DNA of 64,000 bases from Onthophagus taurus. Taxonomy: Eukaryota; Arthropoda; Insecta; Coleoptera; Scarabaeidae. The position numbers and the translations under genes were made by a program. Positions 54,901-64,000 of the stretch are shown piece after piece. A model generated the notes under the pieces. That model did no database searches. It was given only the letters and a program-made list of their open reading frames with translations, and was not told the DNA's origin. Positions within the stretch are counted from its first letter, which is position 1. Every line of letters starts with the position of its first letter. The stretch lies in the NCBI RefSeq assembly GCF_036711975.1, contig NC_091976.1, positions 23,870,001 to 23,934,000 on the forward strand. Reading direction: 5' to 3'.

Positions 54901-57900
54901 GAAACTCATCTAGTTCTGGGAAAAGAGTTCCGAATACCTGGCTTTAATATCTATAGATTTGACCGCACCTCTCAAACAGCTTCAGGCGGTGTAGTGATAC
55001 TAATTAAAAGCACATATAAAAATATATCCTCGACCTAATCAAAGAAAAAAGAGGGGTCAGACGTAATTGGCAAAAAACACGTAATCCTGACTTAAAGCAG
55101 AAATTGAATAAACTGATTCATACCATTACTAAAGCTTTAGAATCCCATCGGATTGCTAATTATCAGAATCTTCTAAACAATGTGGGTAATAAAGATCCGG
55201 CAATGTGGACAACAATAATAAAAATACTGAGAAGGCACGAAAAAATTTCTATAATTACCCATGACGGAAATCAATTCTCTACTGATGAAGGAAAAACTGA
55301 AGCTTTTGCTGATTATCTTGAACAAATTTAATTAACAATCTACCCAATAGAAAGTTTCCAGGGCATGAGCTTATACCAAATCTAATTTTAAAACACCTCC
55401 CTTCGAATATTACTAGCCACTTAACTGATATCTTTAATTCATGCTTAAAAATTGGTTACTTTGCAGTGACTTGGAAAAAAGCTGAGATACTAATGTTTCC
55501 CAAGCCAGAAAAACAGAGCAGTCTTATATCTAATTACCGTCCTATAAGCCTTTTACCGACTCTCTCAAAATTGTTTGAATAAGTTATAATACGAAGATTT
55601 CAGGATCAGCTGCTGGAAAGAAATTCGGCGATCCACCAGTTGGTGTGTGTTACAGAATTCATTGAGAAAGGTTTTGAAAATAAGCAATACACCACTATCG
55701 CCTTTTTAGATACAACTAAAGCCTTTGATACAGTTTGGACGGAGGGATTAAAATTCAAACTATTGTATCTAGGTCTAGATGACTATATTACCGCAATACT
55801 TATGTCGTATCTTCACGAACGAACTTTTTGTGTGGGAACTAATGGGACCTATTTAGATACAAGATGTATTAGAGCAGGAGTTCCTCAAGGAGGTATATTG
55901 TCACCAACCTTATTTAATATATTTATACATGATATACCGTGCCAAAGATGCAATGAAAAAGCTCTGTTTGCTGACGATATGTTGATTATGACCTAAGGCA
56001 GTGATTTGGAAGAAGCTATACAACAGCTACAAGATGCTATTAACGACGTGCAGAAATGGCTTACTAAATGGTCCTTACACCTGAATGAAGACAAATGTGA
56101 ATCAAAGATCTTTACGTTACGGCGTTACCGAAATCCAACACGCATTGTAATCAATAATATAGAACTTCATTGGAATCCTAAAGACAGAGCTGTCAAATAC
56201 TTAGGCCTACTAAATAATCGAGGCTTTAATATGATTCTTGCGAACCTCTGCGCTGTGCAGCAAAGTACCTACTCTTAAACGAAGAATTTTGAACTGAAAG
56301 CAAATAATGTGGCTTAAAAGTTGTTATTAGCAGGGAGGATGAGGGGAGTCAACCTGATTATTTTTAAGCTGACAACCGTGGTTAGAGGTACACTGTGCTA
56401 ATAATCAATAATATTCTAAAAACACAGAGATTTTTTCACACAAATAAGTGGTATGCGTAATATGTAGCTGTACAGTGGATGTCTTGGCCATATACTAGAA
56501 TGTCGTCTTCTGTGAAACAAGCGAAATGAGTCGCTATTAAATTTGTCACAGATGTTATTTTCAATCCTAATAAGGAAGCTAAGATTTGTAGCAATATCAC
56601 GTGCACCAGCCAATCTATTTTAGCACAAAGTATCTATTAGTCTGATAATGGATTATCACTATGCATAATTGTGTAATAATCTTAAACAAAGAATCTTTAA
56701 ATTCAAAGTTAAGAATGTCGCTCTGAAAAGGATAATCACCAGGGAATGTATACAAGGTGGAAGGTAACCGGGTCATTATGAAACAGTTTTATAAAACAAC
56801 TCATTGTTGCCAAAGCTATTAAGTACTAGGAGATGATTCTTTTTACACTAATGCGTAACATAGTGATTGACGTAAACTATAGTTGTATACTGGATGTTTT
56901 AGCCAAATACCACAAAATATGTATCTTTGGAAATAACACCTACAAGGAATTAGGTAAATATCAATTTTAAAGCAATTCGTACCTATATAATTCGTAGGAC
57001 TTTGAGTCCTTTAACCATAATAACAGGATTCTCACCAGAATTAGAGCAGTATTACTACAACATGAGACTTGGAGTTTATTGAGTAGCTCAGAACAACTGG
57101 AATTAAGGACACGCTTTAAGTTGCATACTAAGTTAATGAAAAGTTAATGAGGCACTTAGTAGCATATCTGACACATAATTTTATAGAAGAGGCAAAAACT
57201 AAAAGTTGAAAATTCCTCTATATAACTGACTTATTGTTAGTGAAGAACAATTTTAACTAGATTTGAATTACTTCCTTGAGTTCTGAATTGCAAGTTTCTA
57301 TAGGATACATACAGTGTGTTAATTAATTATCGTACCCGACGTCATCGTTGCAAGTATGCAACCAATATCACAGTATTGGTATTGCAATACGCAAATCGCG
57401 ATATTGGTTGCATAGTTGCAATTATGACGTGGGCTACGATAATTAATTAATACACTGTATTTGCTACATTCCCAATAATCAAAGTGTTTGAAAGATTAGA
57501 ATCATAATAAATGTATAGGAGTTTCACAGATATCAATGCAACTATTGATTAAATTAATCTTTTCAGTCTATTTTAAATTTATTATATTGTATGTATATAA
57601 TCAATTTTCATTGAACATCCCACTATTAAATGTTTACACTCCACGCCTTGTAATTACAAACCGCAAATTACAACGCGAATACAACATCACAATCAGCAAT
57701 AGACAAATACAACTTCATTATTCCAGCTAACGTAAAAAAAACTTTAAATGTATCCATTCTAGTTAACTTTGTCGTATCTTTCACAACTTTTATTACATTA
57801 ACCTTAAACTTTGTTCAACTCGGCTTCAGTTTCATCGCCAAATTCCACACCGCGATTTTCACTTAAATTTTGTGATAGCAAAACTTATATTTTATGTAGT

Positions 57901-60900
57901 TAAATTAAAACTGAGTTGTAACTCTATTTCTGTACTGATATAATAATATAATACAAATCTTTATTAATTTAATTTTAACTTTATCATTTTCGACTTGAAA
58001 AAATTCTTGAAACGCTTTTAATTTAATCAACCGTGTTTGGAGATAGGAAAAGTTTGAAATTAGTTTTCGACTTTTAATTTAATCCTTTTTAATACTTAAC
58101 ACGTGTCATAAATTTACGTTCGCCCATTTATTTTTAACGGATCAATTTCGTGTGTTTTTGACACGTTATTAGGAAGGGAAGGATATATATTATATTCGAT
58201 GTCATACTCCGAAAATTAATACTTATTTCTACTTAAATAAATTAATTTTACGAATTTTTCTTTTTAAATAAAACTTAGAAAGTTCATTCAACCTTTTTTT
58301 TTTATCTTTCCGCTCAATTTGAACCTATACAAGTATAATAAATTGGTTCGACAGCTTCGTTGAGTTATAAGACCCAACAAATTTATCTGCAAAATTCATT
58401 CTGATACAAGTTTTTACAATTGATTTATTTTTATTCGATTTATTTCCCCCATAAATTTGATTTAATATAAACTAAAATTGATTGTTTTTAGATTTTAGAG
58501 ACAACTGAACGGGAATTTTTCGATCAAATGGGAGTATTTTTCATCAGTTTCGTTAGTCAATACGGTTACGATCGCGTTCTTTCAGTCCTTGGGCGTCACA
58601 TGAGAGATTTCCTAAACGGCTTGGACAATCTTCACGAATATCTAAAATTTTCTTACCCAAGAATGCGCGCGCCAAGTTTTATTTGCGAAAATGAGACAAG
58701 ACAAGGACTCACGTTACACTATAGAAGTAAAAGACGTGGGTTTGTTTATTACACAATGGGACAAATAAGAGAGGTACGTTTTTAACATTTTTAAATTATT
58801 TAAAATTTAATAAAATTCCCTAAAAACTATGTCTGCAAAGAGTTAATAAAACTTTATTAAGCAAGAAACTTTTTACAACCGTTTCTCAACGCCGCGTGCT
58901 TTCTACATTCAGTTAATACTCAACCGGGTGTTTCTCTTCATTTCTTTTTTACGACACCACGCCAAGAAGGAAAGAGTATTTTTAGGCTCTTAAATCGCAA
59001 AACAAAGCCGACGATTTCGCAGTCGAATAGTCGAGTTCCATTAAGTTGATTCCGTGCGGGTCTACCGAAACGAATACTATCACGTTTTCCCCCCCTTCGG
59101 TTATGGACTAAAAGCTCTCGAACTTCAATCGGAAATCCCTACGAAGAAATTTAATAAGCGTGATTTTTTTTTATAAATTTCGTTCCCGATTTAGGTGGCG
59201 CGCCATTTTTACCATAAGGAAATGCAAATTGAGTTGGTCAGGGAGGAATTACTCTTCGACATGGTTCACGTCACGTTTCAACTTACTTTCGATAACAGAG
59301 CTTTTACATTAGCTAGCTTGGCGATGACACGTGAGGAGAAACATTTACCAATAAGCGCATCGGTTTTATTTGAGATTTTTCCATTTTGTATAGTTTTTGG
59401 GTTCGTAATTGCGATTTATTTTAAATTTTATTTAATTAATTATTGTTTATAGTTCAGATATGGTTGTTAGAAGTATTGGAAATTCTTTAATGGTTATATT
59501 GCCAGATGTTGTAGGAAAAAAGTTAACGAATTGGTTCGATTTGGTTCGGCCGTTAATTGCGTTTAAATTTCAAACGATTTTAAATCGTACAAATAACATT
59601 TTTGAACTCGTTTCGGTCGAGCCTGTGTTAAATGATAGAGTCGATAATAAAGAGCGTAAAGAGGTCATTTTAAGCGATGAGTTGGACGTAGCTGAAGATA
59701 AAAATCTTCGTTTAAAAGGGCAAATGATTTATATGGATAATTGGAAGATGATGATGTATTTAGGAACTCCAGTTATGCCGGATCTAAATTCGTTAATTAA
59801 TTCTGGGCTGTATATTAATGATTTATCTATGCACGATTTTAGCAGGTTTATTAATTAATTATTTTAATAACATTTTATTAAAACAATTTTTATTGAATAG
59901 AGATTTAATGTTAGCTGGGACGCAACAATCGGTTGAATTAAAACTTGCTTTAGATCAAGAACAGCAAAAAAGTAAAAAATTAGAAGAGTCAATGAGAAAA
60001 TTGGACGAGGAAATGCGGAGAACTGATGAGTTATTATATCAGATGATTCCTAAACAAGTTGCTGATAGATTAAGAACGGGCGAGAATCCCATTGATACTT
60101 GTGAAGTAAATTTTTAATTTTATCCTTTTTGTTTGATTTAACGATTTTTATTTTTTAGATGTTTAACAGCGTATCAATACTATTTTCAGATGTAGTAACA
60201 TTTACTGAAATCTGTAGTAGGATAAGTCCAATGGAAGTTGTTTCAATGTTAAACGGAATGTATTCGTTATTTGACACATTAACGGAAAGAAATAAAGTTT
60301 ATAAGGTAATTAAAATAAATCTGAATCATTAATTGCACTTTAATTTTTGTTTGTTAATTTATTACTCCATTTACTCATTTAATTTTTTAAGAATCTGTTC
60401 CTTCACCAAACTAGGTTATCTATTCAACAAATGGATTTCAATAAGATACAATTCCAAGAAAAGAATCACTTTTACGTAAGACTCGGTTAAACGCAATGAG
60501 ATCCTATAACATAATTGATGGTTCAATTTCTCTCTAAGCAGAAACATTTTGCGTACAACCAATAACTTGTTGACAATATCAGGTCCATTATGACCTGAAT
60601 TTTTTGTATGGTAGACTGTCTCCTTGTTTTCTGTGGTGGTAAATTATTTCAATTGCAAAAATTGGCAATTAAAGTTTTAAACAATCACATGGATATTCCA
60701 TCTTATTTCAACAACGTCACTTTCACCAAAACCTACATTACATGGCACCTAATTAAGGTTTAAGTTCTTCATGTTTCCTATCAAAGATTAACTTAACATC
60801 TTCAAGCACACAACTATATCCAGGTTGCCATACTTTCAATCTTTGACAACAATTACGGCATGTTCTAAAATCTCGAAGCAGAAGATTACACAACAGATGA

Positions 60901-63900
60901 TTCAAGATGACTCAACCCGAACAAAAGTTTTTGTGAAATTAGTGTAAATAGAATAACTTGGCCGTGTTTGTCTATAGAGGAATGTAATCAGTTTAAATAT
61001 TTTAAATTTACCAAGTATCTCTTCTTATCGAGCATCTTGTATATCTACGTTTTAATATCAGAGTCCACAACTACTCTATTGGGTGGTTGCGTCATTACCC
61101 GTCATAACCAATTAGCAAAAATATCCCTTAAGTACAGTCTTAGTATTTATGTGTTCGCTTCTTATTTGGCCTAGTAAAGGGTAACCAGAAATTGCTCGAA
61201 CAGTAGTTAACTCTGTAGTCCAGAGATGTCGTTTGCTTATGGTGTCTTTCATACTTAGTTCAATGACGTATGTCATCACCGGTCTTACAATCGTCTCATA
61301 GATCCTTACTTTACTTTTTGTTTGTAAGTATTTGTTCCTATACATTACATCCCAGGGATACCGCAATACTACCACTGCATTTGTAGTCTGTGTGTTCTGA
61401 CTTCTTCTTTCAAGTTTCTACTGCTAGTGATATTTACTCCGAGATATTTCAACTGGTTAACAACACTTTCTTGCTTCTTCGAAATTTCCATAGATGAAAA
61501 CTACATCGTCTACATAGTATTGATCCTTATATCCTTCTTCCATTATTACATGTGTTTGAGTTTTTCAGTTTCTACTTCATATTTTTCGTATGTTATTGCG
61601 ACCGATCTATTCTGTAAATAGGGTCTTCGTTTTTTCGTAACTAGATCCTTCACTTCTTGTATGAACTAAGACTTTGTATTGGGTCTTGCACTTCCTGATG
61701 TCACTCTTCTTCCTAATGCTTCATCTACTGATTTAATTATATTTGGGTATAGTTCTTCCCATGGTGTTTTAGTGGCTTTTATAACTACTTCAATAAAAAT
61801 CATGTTATTGTATGTGAAATACTGCTCGAGACTCAATATGCCTCAATATCACATTTATCTCGTTCAACCTTACATTGAATCACCTTAGATTTAAATCCTC
61901 TTGAGTATTATCCTTGGGAAGACAGAGACTAAAACAAAGATTGTTATCATTAATCTTATTATGCTCATTTCCACAAATAATTTCTTTCATATTGAGCTAC
62001 AGAGCATTCCTTAGTTTTCTGAACACATAAAAGATTTCGTGTGCTGCGAAATATCCCAAATTAGAGCAGACTTAAGGATAAAGTTATGGCTATGGTTATA
62101 TCCTAACCAAACAACCGCTGTAATCTTACAGAGACTAAAGTCTTACTGTAAGTCAGCTAATCCTTGGCAGCAGATGTATTGTCATTGGAAAAGAACTCCT
62201 TTTCGCCTAATGACATGGAATGGCACAAATGAATTCTTTCATCTATCCGAGCCATTTGGTATTCTCGCCTTATAGCGACTTTCTTTGAAAGATTGATCTG
62301 GAGCCTTCTTCACGTGATTTTTTCCCAAGTCCATCTATCTCAATAGTGTTTGATCCTGCATGATGAATTCAGATCCGACTTGAAAACAATTTGGAAATTT
62401 TCTACGTCTTCCTGCTCATGTTGTTATGGGATTGTAGTTTAAGCAGCCATCCTCCTTCGTAGATTTAAGTACCTGTTGACCTTCCAGGTATTGTTCTTCG
62501 TGGGTAAGTATCTATATCTGTGCGGAACGATCCATACATATCATCTTGTCGCCTCGTACAACTACGGAGTGCGGTGTTTTCAGAAATGCACAGCTCAGGC
62601 GTATCCAGATAACCAAATCTTTGAAGATAAAGTGACTTTATTTATTTACTTTGCGAACTCATTGTATTTGCGATATGATGTATTTATCAAATATTGTCAC
62701 AGTTCTTAAACGAAGTAGGTTGAATATCCAAATAGTGCTACTTCTAATCGCAGCATTGTGTTCCTTGAAAAGCTTACTCCGAGGTGATTCGCAACGACAT
62801 TACGAATCGAGAAATGCATTCGACGATAATTTGATATGGGTAAAGTTTCAAATAATTCGAACTTTGCACATAAAGGAATAAATTTGCCACAATTCATCGT
62901 ACGTGAAATTCAATCTTTTTAGCATCTTGGGTCTTCAATATATATTTTCAAACATAACATAGACTTAAACGCATTTTTAGCGATCCCGTATCATTGCAAA
63001 TTCAATCGTAGAAAATTCCAGCAAGCAGTAGTCTTAGAATTGTATGAAAATAATGATTTACATCCGTTTGTGGCGTGATTTAGCCATTTATACTCAACCA
63101 GCGGATCAGTTTCTCCATAAATTTATCGTACTTTCCCGTCGGTGAAGCGTTGGATCGAATGTTCCACACTTCAGTCCAGCATTTTGAATGTAATGTATTC
63201 ACCACGAAGTTGCTCTTCGTTTCAAAGCGGTGAACTATCTCAAAGCAAACTGAGTTTTGATATTCAAAAAGATTGTTTTATTACAACAGTTGTTGGTCAA
63301 TTAGCAAGTCGAGATTTCAAACAACATTTTGATTAATTAAAAGTATATTTCCAAATTAATGTTGACCTCGACAGCTAAAAAAATAATTTATTTTTACAAA
63401 TAAATATGTTGTATTTAACTGGCTCCTTCACCAAAAATATTAATCTAAAATGTATTTCTGTTTTGTTAATTAACATTTTATTTAATTTGTTTTTCTTTCT
63501 TTTTTGTTTTGTTTTTTAATCTTTAATAGCGGCACTTCATTACACCAAACATAAAAACCATAATCACTCATTAAAACCGGAAGGAGTAAACCATTTCCAC
63601 GCTTAGGTTGAAACAATCGGAGATGCTTACATGGTCGTTTCTGGGGCACCCGAAAAAGAAGTAAATCACGCTGAGAAAGTTTGTAATATGGCTTTAGATA
63701 TGGTGAATGCAATCACAGACTTAAAAGATCCATCAACGGGTATAATAAAATATCTCAAATACTAAATAACTTTAGTTTTAATGTTAATTATTTAATTTTA
63801 GGTCAACATCTACGCATAAGAGTTGGAGTACATTCAGGCGCTGTAGTTGCAGGAATCGTAGGATTGAAAATGCCAAGATATTGTCTTTTCGGTGATAGTG

Positions 63901-64000
63901 TTAACACAGCTTCAAGAATGGAATCGACGAGCGAAGCGATGAAAGTACATATATCAGAATCAACGAAAGATTTATTATCGGATTCTTATAAAGTTCAGGA
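51948..64000 (+). CDS. Gyc88E: Atypical soluble guanylyl cyclase, Gyc88E-like (3' end beyond window)
   Basis: Coding exons: 51948-52115, 58492-58773, 59195-59400, 59453-59845, 59901-60105, 60159-60305, 63607-63739 and 63802 to the edge, all in phase. The order is H-NOX haem domain (residues 1 to about 180, proximal His104 in NLHEYL, and Y133-S135-R137 as the YxSxR haem-propionate motif), H-NOX-associated domain with [15 protein letters not shown], coiled coil ([18 protein letters not shown]), and the class III cyclase domain. The catalytic domain keeps both metal Asp (FSDVVTFT and GDAYMVV), the guanine-selecting Glu in VETIGD and Cys in RYCLFGD, and the NTASRM transition-state residues. All needed residues on one chain fit Gyc88E, which can work as a homodimer and senses O2 and NO in the fly. 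Intron 1 is 6.4 kb. The ATG is chosen because MYG begins the H-NOX fold. Confidence 0.95.
52116..53040. other. Gyc88E intron 1, first part, no gene
   Basis: AT-rich intron. A 108-residue open frame at 52171-52497 has no recognisable motif and lacks a coding context, so I leave it out. Confidence 0.45.
53045..53340 (-). pseudogene. Mariner-family transposase C-terminal remnant
   Basis: The minus strand reads [17 protein letters not shown], the third catalytic Asp region of mariner-type transposases. It continues [20 protein letters not shown] and EIQHFIGD. There are stops and one shift. Confidence 0.8.
53985..56290 (+). mobile_element. Jockey-clade LINE with endonuclease region mostly deleted
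   Basis: ORF1 remnant (53991-54521) carries [34 protein letters not shown] and a PRE_C2HC-like domain ([19 protein letters not shown]). It is cut before the zinc knuckles, and a second frame at 54518-54760 gives the ORF1 C-terminus. ORF2 starts near 54775 ([14 protein letters not shown]). Its endonuclease is almost gone by 55030. The RT follows with [44 protein letters not shown] and FADDMLIM (catalytic), ending by 56280. Several stops are present. Confidence 0.88.
56291..57309. other. Gyc88E intron 1, middle part, no gene
   Basis: Two related segments (TAGCTGTACAGTGGATGTCT near 56465 and TAGTTGTATACTGGATGTTT near 56880) suggest an old duplication about 415 bp apart. Nothing else is recognised. 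Confidence 0.35.
57310..57459. mobile_element. Small palindromic MITE (150 bp)
   Basis: It starts TACAGTGTGTTAATTAATTA and ends TAATTAATTAATACACTGTA. The arms pair over about 60 bp (GACGTCAT, GTTGCA and GCAACCAATATC with their complements), leaving a spacer of about 30 bp. TA borders suggest a Tc1/mariner-type MITE. Confidence 0.9.
57460..58491. other. Gyc88E intron 1, last kilobase, no gene
   Basis: AT-rich sequence with no recognisable coding or repeat feature up to the acceptor at 58490-58491. Confidence 0.5.
58774..59194. other. Gyc88E intron 2, less AT-rich block
   Basis: About 58870-59150 is visibly richer in G+C than other introns of the gene. No exon in phase is seen. It may hold a regulatory element or simply be a different insertion. 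Confidence 0.35.
60306..61100. other. Gyc88E intron 6, first part, no gene
   Basis: No motif or repeat is recognised before the RTE-like remnant. Confidence 0.4.
61110..61900 (-). mobile_element. RTE-like non-LTR retrotransposon remnant, internally deleted
   Basis: On the minus strand near 61770-61700 the frame reads [10 protein letters not shown], a segment between endonuclease and RT. Near 61520 YVDDVVFI stands for the RT catalytic box. [20 protein letters not shown] lies near 61460 and [20 protein letters not shown] at about 61320-61260, then RSEHI. Most of the RT is missing. It is similar in order and wording to the element at 250-1720. Confidence 0.75.
61901..63606. other. Gyc88E intron 6, last part, no gene
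   Basis: Several short frames exist but none carries a motif I know. The mixed base composition suggests decayed insertions. Confidence 0.4.

Noticed and set aside
1-64000. tRNA, rRNA or other structured RNA genes
   Set aside because: I looked for tRNA A/B-box pairs with clover-leaf arms and for conserved rRNA blocks and saw none that I could support. A covariance-model scan would be decisive.
1-64000. Endogenous viral sequences
   Set aside because: All polymerase or integrase-like traces fit LINE reverse transcriptases or DNA-transposon DDE enzymes; no viral capsid, envelope or replicase motif was seen.

Overview
The window is insect genomic DNA. It is AT-rich, its genes have short exons and GT-AG introns, and it is dense in transposons. 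The presence of an atypical soluble guanylyl cyclase of the Gyc88E type and of a gustatory-receptor C-terminus points to an insect. The mix of Tc1/mariner, RTE-like and jockey-like elements would suit a beetle, but I cannot fix the order from sequence alone. There is no bacterial, plasmid, phage or CRISPR content.

Seven host genes can be reconstructed exon by exon, with splice phases that agree. (1) The last three exons of a gustatory receptor, 1757-2307 (+). (2) Tail to tail with it, a complete but divergent PP1-type Ser/Thr phosphatase, 2377-7769 (-), six exons, 296 aa. (3) Arp10, the dynactin pointed-end actin-related protein, 12684-13926 (-), three exons, 379 aa. (4) Head to head with Arp10, a P5B-type ATPase (ATP13A2/3-like), 14296-36000 (+), 13 exons, about 1122 aa, its introns swollen by nested transposons. 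(5) Convergent with it, Asna1/GET3, 36378-37428 (-), two exons, 328 aa. (6) Head to head with Asna1, Tmem165/GDT1-like, 38110-45769 (+), six exons, 285 aa. (7) Gyc88E-like guanylyl cyclase, 51948 to beyond the right edge (+), eight exons seen, with a probable upstream non-coding exon.

Most remaining DNA is mobile or repetitive. The PP1 intron 2 holds a hAT-derived fragment joined to a 363-bp tandem array; the same junction recurs inverted in the last ATP13A intron. Four short palindromic elements sit between 8.9 and 12.6 kb. ATP13A intron 2 holds a 3-kb long-TIR Tc1-like element with a MITE inside. Intron 4 holds an R1-like retrotransposon tail split by a hAT-like element that itself carries 457-bp repeats. 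Intron 9 holds a decayed element of an unnamed family containing a Tigger (24946-27046) and a mariner-like element with 215-bp TIRs (27360-28993). Intron 12 holds a decayed mariner split by a 122-bp tandem array, then the second 363-bp array. Tmem165 introns hold a ~178-bp array, inverted Tc1 fragments and a CTAG-rich palindromic repeat. Gyc88E introns hold a jockey-like LINE, a mariner remnant and an RTE-like remnant.

The host genes are ordinary cell-biology genes (dynein/dynactin transport, polyamine or lysosomal P5B transport, tail-anchored protein insertion, Golgi ion homeostasis, O2/NO-sensing cGMP signalling) with no evident shared pathway. I found no new multi-gene system. The most unusual material is the architecture of the mobile elements, especially satellite arrays that travel inside DNA transposons.
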